Shown in pieces: positions 25,277 through 33,600 of a stretch of 64,000 nt of DNA. This DNA is from Mesobacillus boroniphilus. GTDB taxonomy: Bacteria; Bacillota; Bacilli; Bacillales; Cytobacillaceae. Positions within the stretch are counted from its first letter, which is position 1, and the number at the start of each line of letters is the position of its first letter. The stretch is from contig NZ_QTKX01000002.1 of the NCBI RefSeq assembly GCF_018424685.1, forward strand, positions 806,001 to 870,000, in the 5' to 3' direction. Made by a program: the position numbers and the translations under genes. A model generated the notes under the pieces. The model did not search any database and was not told where the DNA came from. It worked only from the letters and a program-made list of their open reading frames with translations.

Positions 25277-26539
25277 TTGAAAAAATGGCTGGCAGCATTA
25301 TTGACGACCGTCCTTATTCTCTCTTCATTGACCATTGCATTGGCAAACCATGATAGTGGACAGGGCAAGAGCCAGGAGATGAAGAAATTCAAGGTTGGAG
25401 CTGAAGCACTGCTACAGGACCACAAGGATTTAATCAAAGGCAAGCGAGTCGGACTGATCACGAATCCTACTGGAGTAGACCAAGATCTGACCAGTGTTGT
25501 CGACCTGCTTTTCAATGATCCTGATGTCGAGTTGACCGCACTTTACGGTCCTGAGCATGGCGTGCGTGGAAGCGCACAGGCTGGAGCTTATGTAGAGTAC
25601 TATATCGATGAAAAAACACAGCTTCCTGTATACAGCCTTTACGGGAAAACGAAGAAACCAACACCGGATATGCTCGAAAATGTGGATGTCCTGTTGTTTG
25701 ATATCCAGGATGTAGGGACAAGATTCTATACGTATATTTACACAATGGCTTATGCGATGGAAGCGGCAAAGGAAAACGATATCCCATTCATCGTGCTTGA
25801 CCGTCCGAATCCGCTTGGCGGACATAAAGTGGAGGGACCTGTCCTTGAAACAGATTATAAATCCTTTGTAGGAAACTATGAGATCCCTCTGCGTCACGGC
25901 ATGACGGTAGGTGAGCTGGCGAAGCTCTTTAATGAAGAATTCAACATCGGCGCAGACTTGACTGTAGTTGAGATGGATCGCTGGAAGCGCACAATGCATT
26001 ATGGTGAAACGCCTCTGGAGTTTATCATGCCATCACCAAACATGCCTACCTTGGATACTGCATTCGTCTATCCCGGAGCGGCACTGATTGAAGGAACGAA
26101 TGTATCAGAAGGAAGAGGCACAACAAAGCCGTTTGAGCTGATCGGGGCACCGTTCATCAATTCTGATGACTTGTCCGCAAAATTGAACTCTTTGAATCTT
26201 CCAGGAGTAAAGTTCCGGGCAGCGTCGTTCACTCCGACATTCTCAAAGCATGCTGGCAAACTGTCCCATGGAATCCAGATCCATATTACGGACGGTGATT
26301 CATTCAAACCAGTAGAAACAGGGCTTCATATTGTAAAAACAATTCATGACATGTATCCTGAAGACTTCCAATTCCGCGCTGAAGACAGCAGGGGGATTTC
26401 CTTCTTCGATCTATTGACAGGAAACGGCTGGATCCGGGAAGAAATTGAAGCCGGAACATCCGTGGAAGACATTCAGGCCATGTGGGAAGATGAATTGAAT
26501 GAGTTCAAGCTGGTGAGGGAAAAGTACCTTCTCTATTAA
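25277..26539 (+). CDS. namZ: Secreted exo-beta-N-acetylmuramidase (DUF1343)
   Basis: A 420-residue exported protein. The signal peptide (residues 1-24, ending ALAN) is followed by the DUF1343 fold: VGLITNPTGVD, YGPEHGVRGSAQAG, LFDIQDVGTRFYTYIYTM and EGTNVSEGRGTTKPFELIG. In B. subtilis the homologue YbbC (NamZ) releases MurNAc from the non-reducing end of wall fragments and works after NagZ and AmiE. The start is TTG with AGGAG 8 nt upstream; a GTG 9 nt earlier overlaps that site. It ends the operon. No uptake or MurNAc-6-phosphate gene follows, unlike the B. subtilis locus. Confidence 0.92.
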   Translation: MKKWLAALLTTVLILSSLTIALANHDSGQGKSQEMKKFKVGAEALLQDHKDLIKGKRVGLITNPTGVDQDLTSVVDLLFNDPDVELTALYGPEHGVRGSAQAGAYVEYYIDEKTQLPVYSLYGKTKKPTPDMLENVDVLLFDIQDVGTRFYTYIYTMAYAMEAAKENDIPFIVLDRPNPLGGHKVEGPVLETDYKSFVGNYEIPLRHGMTVGELAKLFNEEFNIGADLTVVEMDRWKRTMHYGETPLEFIMPSPNMPTLDTAFVYPGAALIEGTNVSEGRGTTKPFELIGAPFINSDDLSAKLNSLNLPGVKFRAASFTPTFSKHAGKLSHGIQIHITDGDSFKPVETGLHIVKTIHDMYPEDFQFRAEDSRGISFFDLLTGNGWIREEIEAGTSVEDIQAMWEDELNEFKLVREKYLLY

Positions 26540-26552
26540 GTGATTGACGAAG

Positions 26553-26586
26553 AAAAATGGCCTCTGCGCATGCAGCGGCCATTTTT
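26553..26586. terminator. Bidirectional terminator between namZ and zinc-motif gene
   Basis: AAAATGGCC-T-CTGC and GCAG-C-GGCCATTTTT form the stem around GCAT. Confidence 0.85.
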
Positions 26587-26797
26587 ATATTGTACTGTTG
26601 CTCCAATCTGTATATAATCCACTGCCGCTGCAGCCAGGACATTCGTATGGTGCGGCGTAATAGACAAACTCATTCGCGGAAAATGCATAGTATCCTCTGC
26701 CGTGGCAGTCAGGGCATTTATTCTGGTCCTTCATATTTGAAAGGTGGTTTTCATATCTAGCATTTCTCCATTGGTTGAGCGCATTAAATAAACCCAT
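26585..26797 (-). CDS. Small protein with DnaJ-type zinc motifs
   Basis: A 70-residue protein with two CxxCxGxG motifs (CPDCHGRGYY and CPGCSGSG), the zinc-binding repeat of DnaJ-like proteins. This suggests one zinc site formed by four Cys. The N-terminal 25 residues are helical (FNALNQWRNARYENHLSNM). There is no signal peptide. The ATG follows GATGGAGGTGTTAAAAA. Its role is unknown; small proteins of this kind may assist folding or bind nucleic acid, which is speculation. Confidence 0.8.
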   Translation of the reverse strand: MGLFNALNQWRNARYENHLSNMKDQNKCPDCHGRGYYAFSANEFVYYAAPYECPGCSGSGLYTDWSNSTI

Positions 26798-27000
26798 TTT
26801 TTAACACCTCCATCTATTCATAGTTTGGAGAAATAATTACTTTATTATGTATAGTTTATGGAGAATTTTAGTTTTTGACCCGGTACTAGCACATAACTTG
26901 TCTGAAAAGTTGACAGTCCTGTGAATATTTCTGCGATCTAGCCGCTATTGGATAATCTTGGACTATAATGAATCCGTACATATAAATTGGAGGGATAAAG

Positions 27001-27441
27001 ATGAAAAATGAATTGACGCAGGCAGTCAACAAGCAGATCGCAAACTGGACTGTACTCTACATCAAGCTCCATAACTACCACTGGTATGTGACAGGGCCGG
27101 AATTTTTCACCCTGCACGCAAAATTCGAAGAGCTGTACAACGAAGCGGCCTTACATATCGATGAACTCGCAGAAAGATTGCTGGCAATGGGTGACAAACC
27201 TGTCGCAACTATGTCCGGTGCACTTGAACTCGCCTCTATAAAAGAAGCATCAGGAAATGAAAGCGCGACTGATATGGTCGCAAGCATAGTCGATGACTAT
27301 TCAACAATGATTCAAGAACTAAAGAAGGGAATGGAGCTGGCAGAGGAAGTCAATGATGACACAACAAGCGACCTGCTGCTATCCATTCATTCAGGTTTAG
27401 AGAAGCATGTGTGGATGCTGAATTCTTTCCTGGGGAGATAA
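27001..27441 (+). CDS. Dps-family DNA-binding ferritin-like protein
   Basis: A 146-residue four-helix protein with the Dps ferroxidase ligands in [25 protein letters not shown] and [12 protein letters not shown]. Dps oligomers oxidise and store iron and protect DNA during stress. The ATG follows TTGGAGGGATAAAG. A TATAAT lies at 26964-26969 upstream, but no good -35 partner was found at the usual spacing. The gene stands alone, next to the redox-stress cluster to the right. Confidence 0.92.
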   Translation: MKNELTQAVNKQIANWTVLYIKLHNYHWYVTGPEFFTLHAKFEELYNEAALHIDELAERLLAMGDKPVATMSGALELASIKEASGNESATDMVASIVDDYSTMIQELKKGMELAEEVNDDTTSDLLLSIHSGLEKHVWMLNSFLGR

Positions 27442-27471
27442 AAAAAACAATAAAATATTCCAAGAGACGCC

Positions 27472-27498
27472 AAAAGCACCCATTCAATGGGTGCTTTT
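27472..27498. terminator. Bidirectional terminator after dps
   Basis: AAAAGCACCCA-TTCAA-TGGGTGCTTTT is a perfect stem-loop between dps and the convergent HxlR gene. Confidence 0.9.
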
Positions 27499-27529
27499 AT
27501 GATGAAAATTCCTTCTTGGAATCTATTAT

Positions 27530-27838
27530 CTAGTTTTCCAGCCAGCTCTGTGACCATTTTTCTATTTCTTTCATAAGAGGTTCCAGTGCCTTGCCTTTTT
27601 CGGTCAAAGAATATTCGATCCGGACTGGAGTTTCTGGATGAACTTCACGTCTCACAATACCTTCACTTTCCAAGTCCTTCAATCGCTCAGAGAGCACTCT
27701 TCCACTAACTCCTACAGAGGATTCAATCGTACAAAAACGCTGTGGTCCAGTAAGCAGCTGATATATGATCATTCCAGTCCAACGCTGGCTTAGGATTGTC
27801 ATGGCTTTTTCAAATCTGGGACAAATCGACTTATCCAT
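27530..27838 (-). CDS. HxlR-family transcriptional regulator (CatR/YodB-like)
   Basis: A 102-residue winged-helix protein of the HxlR (DUF24) type: KSICPRFEKAMTILSQRWTGMIIYQLLTGPQRF, then SVGVSGRVLSERLKDLESEGIVRREV. The single Cys near the N-terminus (Cys6 in this frame) matches the redox-sensing Cys of CatR and YodB, which is oxidised or alkylated by quinones. Start at 27838, where AGGAG lies 8 nt upstream. It is transcribed divergently from the catD-catE-like genes with a palindrome between them, the arrangement expected of a local repressor. Confidence 0.9.
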   Translation of the reverse strand: MDKSICPRFEKAMTILSQRWTGMIIYQLLTGPQRFCTIESSVGVSGRVLSERLKDLESEGIVRREVHPETPVRIEYSLTEKGKALEPLMKEIEKWSQSWLEN

Positions 27839-27908
27839 ATCAATCACTCCTTATTAATATTATAAACATATCAATTGAAAAATAAATTACTTTTTATAAA
27901 AAACATAC

Positions 27909-27937
27909 TTGACGTAATTTAATTACAGTTATATAGT
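27909..27937 (+). promoter_or_regulatory. Predicted sigma-A promoter of the catD-catE operon
   Basis: TTGACG and TATAGT are separated by 17 bp, a good match to a vegetative promoter, about 70 bp ahead of catD. The -10 overlaps the adjacent palindrome. Confidence 0.7.
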
Positions 27938-27955
27938 TACTTACATAAAGTAACT
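27935..27955. promoter_or_regulatory. CatR/YodB-like operator
   Basis: AGTTACTT-ACATA-AAGTAACT is a perfect inverted repeat that overlaps the -10 of the catD promoter. It resembles the TTACTT...AAGTAA operators of the CatR and YodB regulators in B. subtilis. Binding of the divergent HxlR protein would block the promoter. Confidence 0.65.
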
Positions 27956-28005
27956 AACTTACTGCAGCTGAGTTGAAAATTATTTTAATAAGGAGAGTAA
28001 TGGAA

Positions 28006-28413
28006 ATGATAAAAAAGCATGAAGCAGCAGCAACTATTTTAAGATTAGTATTAGGAGCTACATTCTTGATCCATGGAGCTGCAAAGTTCCAGGGGGGCAT
28101 TGAAAATACAGTCGGCTTTTTTGAAAGCATTGGTTTTCCTGGATTCTCGGCATACATTGTTGCCTTAGTAGAACTTATTGGCGGGTTAGCAATGCTCCTA
28201 GGTGTAGGAACGAGGGTGATTTCTATTTTATTTGCGATCGTTTTAGCAGTAGCTGTTGTAAAGGTGAAACTTGCAGGAGGATTTCTGGGAAATGGTCAAA
28301 TGGCGGGCTTTGAGCTTGATCTGGCCTTGCTGGCAATCTCCATCTTTCTTGCCATTACAAACAAATCGCTATTTGCCCTGGATAATGTGATTTTTCAATC
28401 AAAGAATGCATAA
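28006..28413 (+). CDS. DoxX family protein, CatD-like
   Basis: A 135-residue membrane protein with four helices (ATILRLVLGATFLIHGAAKF, YIVALVELIGGLAMLLGVG, FAIVLAVAVVKVKL, LALLAISIFLAI), of the short DoxX type exemplified by B. subtilis CatD (YfiD) and MhqP. It is first in an operon with a CatE-like dioxygenase. Start at 28006: an AAGGAG fits at proper distance; an ATG at 28000 is too close to it. Probable role in defence against catechols or quinones at the membrane; the reaction is unknown. It is only distantly related to the three larger DoxX paralogues in this window. Confidence 0.87.
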   Translation: MIKKHEAAATILRLVLGATFLIHGAAKFQGGIENTVGFFESIGFPGFSAYIVALVELIGGLAMLLGVGTRVISILFAIVLAVAVVKVKLAGGFLGNGQMAGFELDLALLAISIFLAITNKSLFALDNVIFQSKNA

Positions 28414-28427
28414 AGGAGGAAGTAAAT

Positions 28428-29285
28428 ATGAGTTTTCATCAACCGCCGGTTACTTTTGTAAGTCAGGTAAATATAAAAGTACAAAGTTTTGAACGTTCCC
28501 TTGCCTTTTATGAAGATGTAATTGGTTTTAAGGTATATGAAAAAACGGATAAATCCGCCAAGTTAACTGCCGATGGAAAAACGGTGCTGTTAAGCATTGA
28601 GCAGCCATCCGATGTGATCCCGAAGAGGGGAAGATCTACTGGATTGTATCATTTCGCACTGTTACTGCCTGACAGGATTGACCTGGCAAAAATACTGAAG
28701 CACTTCCTGCAGTCTGGATATCCATTGCAGGGGGCATCTGACCATCTAGTAAGTGAAGCACTGTATTTAGCAGATCCGGATGGAAATGGAATTGAGATCT
28801 ATACAGATAGACCAGCTTCAAAATGGGAATGGAATGAGCAGCAAGTGGTGATGGCCACTCACGCCCTGGATGCAGAAAATCTTCTTGCAGAGGATATGGA
28901 GCAAGATTGGAATGGGCTTCCTGCAGGAACAGTGATGGGACATATCCATTTACATGTCGCAGAACTAGAAAAAACAGAAGAGTTTTACACAAAGGGACTT
29001 GGCTTTGAAGTGGTAAGCCGTTACGGACCACAGGCTCTCTTTATTTCTTCCGGAAAGTATCATCACCATATCGGGCTGAACACCTGGAATGGAGTAGGTG
29101 CACCTACACCGCCTGCTAATAGCGTAGGACTTGGATCTTTTTCTCTAGTTTTGCCGGATAAAGCGAGTTTGAAAGAAACAGTTCACCGCCTGAAAGAAAT
29201 CGGGGCAGCTGTCGAAGAAGAAAAAGGCATGTTCATTACGGAAGATCCTTCAGGAAACCGCATCAATCTGGAAACAGCTAAGTAA
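28428..29285 (+). CDS. Catechol-2,3-dioxygenase-like VOC-family enzyme (CatE-like)
   Basis: A 285-residue protein with two vicinal-oxygen-chelate modules (residues about 10-125 and 165-285). Metal ligands are visible: His in SQVNIKV/YHFALLLP, HIHLHV in the second module and the Glu of GNGIEIYTD or GNRINLE. It matches CatE (YfiE) and MhqO, extradiol ring-cleaving dioxygenases that destroy catechols and hydroquinones. It starts 14 nt after catD behind AAAGGAGG, so the two are co-expressed. The true substrate is inferred from the B. subtilis pair. Confidence 0.88.
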   Translation: MSFHQPPVTFVSQVNIKVQSFERSLAFYEDVIGFKVYEKTDKSAKLTADGKTVLLSIEQPSDVIPKRGRSTGLYHFALLLPDRIDLAKILKHFLQSGYPLQGASDHLVSEALYLADPDGNGIEIYTDRPASKWEWNEQQVVMATHALDAENLLAEDMEQDWNGLPAGTVMGHIHLHVAELEKTEEFYTKGLGFEVVSRYGPQALFISSGKYHHHIGLNTWNGVGAPTPPANSVGLGSFSLVLPDKASLKETVHRLKEIGAAVEEEKGMFITEDPSGNRINLETAK

Positions 29286-29362
29286 AATTAAAAGATTTGA
29301 AGGTGAAAAATATGAGTTTATTAAACAAACTTTTTGGAAGAAAAAAGAAGGAGGGAACAAAG

Positions 29363-29911
29363 ATGACAACAGAAAAAATGAATATGGGAATTATTTTAGG
29401 CAGTACAAGACAAGGGCGTGTTAGCCCTCAGGTTGGCGAATGGGTAAAGGGGATTGCTGACCGCCGCGGAAATGTAAATTACGAGATTGTGGACATTGCT
29501 GATTTTGAATTGCCTTTCCTTGGCACGACTGACGGTTCTGAGCCTGGGATTGCTGCCTGGAATGAAAAGCTTGCCAGTCTGGATGGTTTCGTATTTATTG
29601 TCCAGGAGTACAATCACAGTATTACAGGAGCCTTGAAAAACGCACTTGATTTTGCACGCGAAGCATGGAATAACAAAGCTGCTGGAATCGTAAGTTATGG
29701 TTCAACGGGTGGAGCAAGGGCAGCTGAGCATTTAAGAGGAATCTGCGGTGAATTGAAAATTGCCGACGTCCGTACACATCCAACATTATCCCTATTTACA
29801 GACTTTGAGAACGGTACAGAATTCAAACCACAAGCCCTGCATCTCGATAATGTCAATGCAATGCTGGATGAAGTCGAGGCATGGAGCCGTGCATTGAAAA
29901 CATTGAGATAA
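29363..29911 (+). CDS. NADPH-dependent FMN reductase family protein
   Basis: A flavodoxin-like protein of about 182 residues. It has the FMN-phosphate loop GSTRQGRVS, the PEYNHSI-like VQEYNHSITGALKNALD motif and SYGSTGGARAAEHL. It probably reduces quinones, azo compounds or flavin by NAD(P)H. The chosen ATG has AAGGAGGG 8 nt upstream. An alternative start at 29312 would add 17 residues (SLLNKLFGRKKKEGTK) with a weaker AAGGTG site. It follows catD-catE closely and probably shares their quinone-stress role. Confidence 0.87.
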   Translation: MTTEKMNMGIILGSTRQGRVSPQVGEWVKGIADRRGNVNYEIVDIADFELPFLGTTDGSEPGIAAWNEKLASLDGFVFIVQEYNHSITGALKNALDFAREAWNNKAAGIVSYGSTGGARAAEHLRGICGELKIADVRTHPTLSLFTDFENGTEFKPQALHLDNVNAMLDEVEAWSRALKTLR

Positions 29912-29954
29912 GCAGACGAGCATTTCTTTTGACCTTTGATGAAAAACGGCTTAA

Positions 29955-29987
29955 TATCTCGAAGTAAGCTATTTTAATTTCGAGATT
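29955..29987. promoter_or_regulatory. MhqR-like half-sites upstream of azoreductase gene
   Basis: TATCTCGAA (29955-29963) and TTCGAGAT (29979-29986) are inverted copies of the half-site of the MhqR operator (ATCTCGA...TCGAGAT) of B. subtilis, here 15 nt apart rather than adjacent. A third partial copy, CTTCGAA, lies near 29994. The site is upstream of the azoreductase gene. Confidence 0.4.
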
Positions 29988-30040
29988 TACTCTCTTCGAA
30001 ATAGTTTAAAAAATTAAGACAGAATAGGTGGAATAACATC

Positions 30041-30676
30041 ATGGCTAAAGTTTTATACATCACAGCACATCCGCTGACTGAAGAACAATCTTTCAGTCTG
30101 GCAGCAGGAAAAGCGTTCATTGACACGTACAAAGAGCAGAACCAGAATGATGAAATCATCCATCTGGATCTATATAAAGAAAACATTCCGCACATCGATG
30201 CCGACGTATTAGGAGGCTGGGGAAAGCTGCAAAAAGGAACTGAGTTCTCTGCGCTATCCGCAGACGAACAGGCAAAAGTAGGCCGTCTTGCTGAACTGGT
30301 TGACCAGTTCACAGCAGCAGATAAATTTGTTTTCGTGACACCGCTTTGGAACTTCTCATTCCCTCCAGTCATGAAGGCATATCTGGATGCAGTAGCAGTA
30401 GCAGGCAAAACATTCAGATATACACAGGAAGGACCTGTCGGCTTAATGACAGACAAAAAGGCCCTTCACATCCAGGCGCGCGGCGGTTATTACTCAGAAG
30501 GACCGGCAGCGAACATGGAAATGGGAAATCGCTACATCGAAACGATAATGAATTTCTTCGGTGTACCTTCAATGGAATGCCTATTCCTTGAAGGCCACAA
30601 TGCGAACCCGGAAAAAGCACAGGAAATCAAAGAAAACGGAATTGCGCGTGCTAAGGATTTGGCACATACATTCTAA
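30041..30676 (+). CDS. FMN-dependent NADH-azoreductase (quinone reductase)
   Basis: A 211-residue flavodoxin-fold enzyme of the AzoR type: [26 protein letters not shown] at the N-terminus, [31 protein letters not shown] as the FMN-binding and dimer region, and [11 protein letters not shown]. AzoR enzymes reduce azo dyes and, more relevantly, quinones by two electrons. The ATG follows GAATAGGTGGAATAACATC. It is separated from the upstream reductase by 130 bp with its own candidate operator, so it may be a separate unit within the same stress cluster. Confidence 0.93.
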   Translation: MAKVLYITAHPLTEEQSFSLAAGKAFIDTYKEQNQNDEIIHLDLYKENIPHIDADVLGGWGKLQKGTEFSALSADEQAKVGRLAELVDQFTAADKFVFVTPLWNFSFPPVMKAYLDAVAVAGKTFRYTQEGPVGLMTDKKALHIQARGGYYSEGPAANMEMGNRYIETIMNFFGVPSMECLFLEGHNANPEKAQEIKENGIARAKDLAHTF

Positions 30677-30730
30677 TAGATAGTAGACGAAGCAGGCTGG
30701 ATTACCGGTCTGCTTTCTTTTGTTAGAGCT

Positions 30731-30790
30731 CTTCTAACGGACACATTTCAGGAAATCGTCGTGAGTTTGTCCGATAGAACCCTTCTAACG
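30731..30790. repeat. Eroded 51-bp-spaced word pair
   Basis: CTTCTAACG occurs at 30731 and again at 30782, 51 bp apart, with a related GTTAGAGC just upstream. It looks like a decayed form of the 52-bp arrays elsewhere in the window. Confidence 0.35.
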
Positions 30791-30810
30791 CTCATCGGCT
30801 TATATATGAA

Positions 30811-30844
30811 AAAAACGGATGCCCCATATCGGGCATCCGTTTCT
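30811..30844. terminator. Bidirectional terminator between azoreductase and katA
   Basis: AAACGGATGCCC-CATATC-GGGCATCCGTTT is a near-perfect stem-loop between convergent genes. Confidence 0.9.
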
Positions 30845-30851
30845 CGTAATA

Positions 30852-32312
30852 TTAAACTTCCTGTGGTACCTGCAGGCCCAATCCTTGAGCAATACGTGTT
30901 CCGTATTCAGGATCGGCTTTGTAGAAGTGGCCGATCTGACGAAGTTTTATATCATCGCGCTCGACTGGCTTCATGGCAGCGACAATGTTAGCAACTAGGC
31001 GCTCGCGTTCTTCTTCGCTCATCAAGCGGTACAGGTCACCGGCTTGTGTGTAATGGTCGTGGTGATCGTAGCCCACATTTTCTGCTACGCCGCTGACAGG
31101 GAAGGCTGCCTGCTTGTGCTCATTTACCTCAGTTGGTCCTCCGAAACTATTAGGCTCATAGTTCACTGTTTTGCCGCCATTGCCGTCGAATCGCATCTGG
31201 CCGTCGCGCTGGTAGGAGTTCATTTCTGATTTCGGCCTGTTGATCGGCAGGTGATTATGGTTTGCCCCAACACGGTAGCGATGGGCGTCAGCATACGCGA
31301 ACAAACGTCCCTGAAGCATTTTATCAGGAGATACATCGACACCCGGTACAAGCGTTCCAGGAGAGAATGTAGCCTGCTCTACTTCCGCAAAGTAGTTATC
31401 AGGGTTGCGGTCCAACACCATGCGGCCAACTTCGATTAATGGATAGTCTTTTTGTGACCATACCTTTGTGACATCGAATGGATCGAAACGATATGTGTTT
31501 GCATCCTCAAGAGGCATGATCTGGACATATAGCTTCCAAGCTGGGAAGTCTCCAGCTTCAATCGCATTAAACAAATCTTCTGTATGGTAGTCAGGATTTT
31601 CTCCGGCAATTTTAGCCGCTGCATCTGCTGAAAGGTTTTTCACTCCTTGTTCTGTCTTGAAGTGGTACTTGATCCAGACGCCGTCGCCTTCAGCATTGGT
31701 CCATTTGAATGTATGGCTGCCAAAGCCATGCATATGGCGGAGGGTAGCCGGGATGCCGCGATCGGACATCAAGATGGTTACCTGATGCAATGCTTCTGGT
31801 GATAGGGACCAGAAATCCCAAACTGCATTTGGATCCTTCAAGTGTGTCTGTGGGTTTCTCTTTTGTGTATGGATAAAATCAGGGAACTTGATCGCATCGC
31901 GGATAAAGAATACAGGAGTATTATTCCCGACGATGTCATAGTTTCCTTCCTCTGTATAAAACTTTACCGCGAAACCGCGTGGGTCACGGACAGTGTCTGC
32001 TGATCCTAGTTCTCCTGCAACAGTAGAAAAACGGATGAATAGAGGAGTCTTCTTGCCAACCTCTGAAAGGAAATCCGCCTTCGTATACTTTGTCACATCA
32101 TTTGTCACTTCAAAATATCCATGTGCCCCGGCACCTTTTGCATGAACAACACGCTCCGGAACACGCTCACGGTTAAAGTGCGCCAATTTTTCCAAAAGGT
32201 GTACGTCTTGAATTAAAGTTGGACCTCTGTGGCCCGCAGTCATGGAGTTCTGGTTGTCACCAACCGGCGCTCCCCAGCTTGTAGTAAGATGCTTCTTTTG
32301 ATTATTGCTCAT
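30852..32312 (-). CDS. katA: Catalase (KatA-type, haem)
   Basis: A 486-residue small-subunit haem catalase. It has the [19 protein letters not shown] start, [20 protein letters not shown] with the catalytic His, the [13 protein letters not shown] stretch, and the proximal haem region [14 protein letters not shown] with Tyr. It converts hydrogen peroxide to water and oxygen in the cytoplasm. Start at 32312, giving MSNNQKK, with GGCGGG upstream; the preceding ATG is too close. A PerR-like box lies upstream, as expected for a peroxide-induced catalase. Confidence 0.97.
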   Translation of the reverse strand: MSNNQKKHLTTSWGAPVGDNQNSMTAGHRGPTLIQDVHLLEKLAHFNRERVPERVVHAKGAGAHGYFEVTNDVTKYTKADFLSEVGKKTPLFIRFSTVAGELGSADTVRDPRGFAVKFYTEEGNYDIVGNNTPVFFIRDAIKFPDFIHTQKRNPQTHLKDPNAVWDFWSLSPEALHQVTILMSDRGIPATLRHMHGFGSHTFKWTNAEGDGVWIKYHFKTEQGVKNLSADAAAKIAGENPDYHTEDLFNAIEAGDFPAWKLYVQIMPLEDANTYRFDPFDVTKVWSQKDYPLIEVGRMVLDRNPDNYFAEVEQATFSPGTLVPGVDVSPDKMLQGRLFAYADAHRYRVGANHNHLPINRPKSEMNSYQRDGQMRFDGNGGKTVNYEPNSFGGPTEVNEHKQAAFPVSGVAENVGYDHHDHYTQAGDLYRLMSEEERERLVANIVAAMKPVERDDIKLRQIGHFYKADPEYGTRIAQGLGLQVPQEV

Positions 32313-32386
32313 CATTAACCCGCCTTTATAATGAATTTGGTTTATAGCTAAATGATAACACTTTTCAATTTAAAATCAATACTTAA

Positions 32387-32401
32387 TTATAATTAGTTTA
32401 A
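32387..32401. promoter_or_regulatory. PerR-like box upstream of katA
   Basis: TTATAATTAGTTTAA matches the Per box TTATAATNATTATAA at 12 of 14 defined positions, about 80 bp upstream of katA. It predicts release by peroxide oxidation of PerR. Confidence 0.55.
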
Positions 32402-32527
32402 TTAAGTAATCAATCTAAGTAGTGAAACTCTCTATAAACATTTGTTTTGTACCGTTCGAATTTTAGATGGTAGATTTTAATATCGTGCTTTACTATCAAT
32501 CCGGATTCCGAGTAGCGGTAACAAGTT

Positions 32528-32645
32528 GGTCAGATTATTGGGAAAAGTGGTCGAATTATCTTTAAATGTGGTCGAATAAATTAAAAATCCGCCAAAATAA
32601 TGCAAAATGTGGTCGAATAAATTTATTTTTCGCTAATAAAATTAA
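32528..32645. repeat. 21-bp-spaced word array (GTGGTCGAAT type)
   Basis: GGTC words occur at 32528, 32549, 32570 and 32611. The slots in between and after, at 32591 and 32631, hold GCCAAAATAA and CGCTAATAAA. All slots are 20-21 bp apart, so two different words share one phase. The array lies in the gap between katA and the LysM gene. The rest of that gap holds the PerR box and an untranslated leader with no other feature I can name. Confidence 0.7.
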
Positions 32646-32955
32646 AATCGTCACTTAAATCCAGGAAATCTTCCGAGATGACTCTGTAAGGAGAATAATA
32701 TCAACAAAAATATTAAAATTCTAAGTTACAAACATGTAACACTATGTAAAATTCGAACCGTAAACTTACAAGTCTGGTTATAGAAGGAAAGCGGCCGGGA
32801 GTGGAATAAACTTCTAGGTTTAAGAAGAATTAAGGAGTTTCAACGGATAGAAGAGGTTTCTCCTAAATGGCACTTATTGGACAATGAATAACTATGTTAC
32901 AACTGCTAGCCTTATTAGTAGAGAAAGAGAGTAACTCTACTGGGAGGTATGGAAA

Positions 32956-33552
32956 ATGAGAAAATTGAAAAAGACATTGGCAGCGCTAACAGCAGTAACA
33001 TCCTTATCTTTGTTTTCAATGGGAGCAGCTGCAGAAGCGGCAACATACCAAGTGAAAAGCGGTGACACATTCTGGGGAATTGCCAGCAAATATGGTGTGC
33101 CACTATCAGAATTGAAAACAGTGAATAATAGAACTAGTAATCTACTATATCCAGGACAAAAGTTGACAATCCCGGCTGTATCAGTGTCTGCAGCGGATCA
33201 GGATCTTCTTGCACGTTTGGTCCACGCTGAAGCAAAAGGTGAGCCATATGCAGGGAAAGTAGCAGTAGCAACTGTTGTCTTGAATAGAGTAGCAAGCCCT
33301 GATTTCCCAAACACAGTAAAGGGAGTTGTCTATGAGAAGTCAAACGGTTACTATGCTTTCACTCCTGTAAAAAATGGTGCAATCAATAAGGCGGCAGATG
33401 CAGAGTCCAAGAAAGCCGTAAAAGAGGCACTCGCTTACAGAGGCCAGGGAAAAGGTTCATTGTTCTTCTTTAACCCGAAGACTGCAGTGAGCAAGTGGGT
33501 GTTCTCAAGAGAAGTAACCGTGACAATAGGAAACCACCGATTTGCAAAATAG
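32956..33552 (+). CDS. Secreted LysM/SleB-family cell-wall hydrolase
   Basis: A 198-residue exported protein. A signal peptide (residues 1-29, ending AAAEA) precedes one LysM wall-binding domain (about 30-75, YQVKSGDTFWGIASKYGV then NLLYPGQKLTIP) and a SleB/CwlJ-type hydrolase domain (about 80-198, LLARLVHAEAKGEPYAGKVAVATVVLNRV with the catalytic Glu in HAEA). Such enzymes cleave peptidoglycan, often spore cortex, though LysM copies can act in vegetative cells. The ATG follows GGGAGGTATGGAAA. It is a single gene with a strong terminator. Confidence 0.93.
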   Translation: MRKLKKTLAALTAVTSLSLFSMGAAAEAATYQVKSGDTFWGIASKYGVPLSELKTVNNRTSNLLYPGQKLTIPAVSVSAADQDLLARLVHAEAKGEPYAGKVAVATVVLNRVASPDFPNTVKGVVYEKSNGYYAFTPVKNGAINKAADAESKKAVKEALAYRGQGKGSLFFFNPKTAVSKWVFSREVTVTIGNHRFAK

Positions 33553-33557
33553 CATTG

Positions 33558-33597
33558 AAAAAAGCTGTGCAGGTTTCTCAACTGCACAGCTTTTTCT
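33558..33597. terminator. Bidirectional terminator
   Basis: AAAAGCTGTGCAG and CTGCACAGCTTTTT form a perfect stem between the convergent wall hydrolase and carboxypeptidase genes. Confidence 0.92.
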
Positions 33598-33600
33598 CAT

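Noticed and set aside
32730..32760. WalR-type site (TGTAAC...TGTAAA) upstream of the LysM hydrolase gene
   Set aside because: The two hexamers are 4 bp apart instead of the 5 bp of the WalR consensus, and only one copy is seen.
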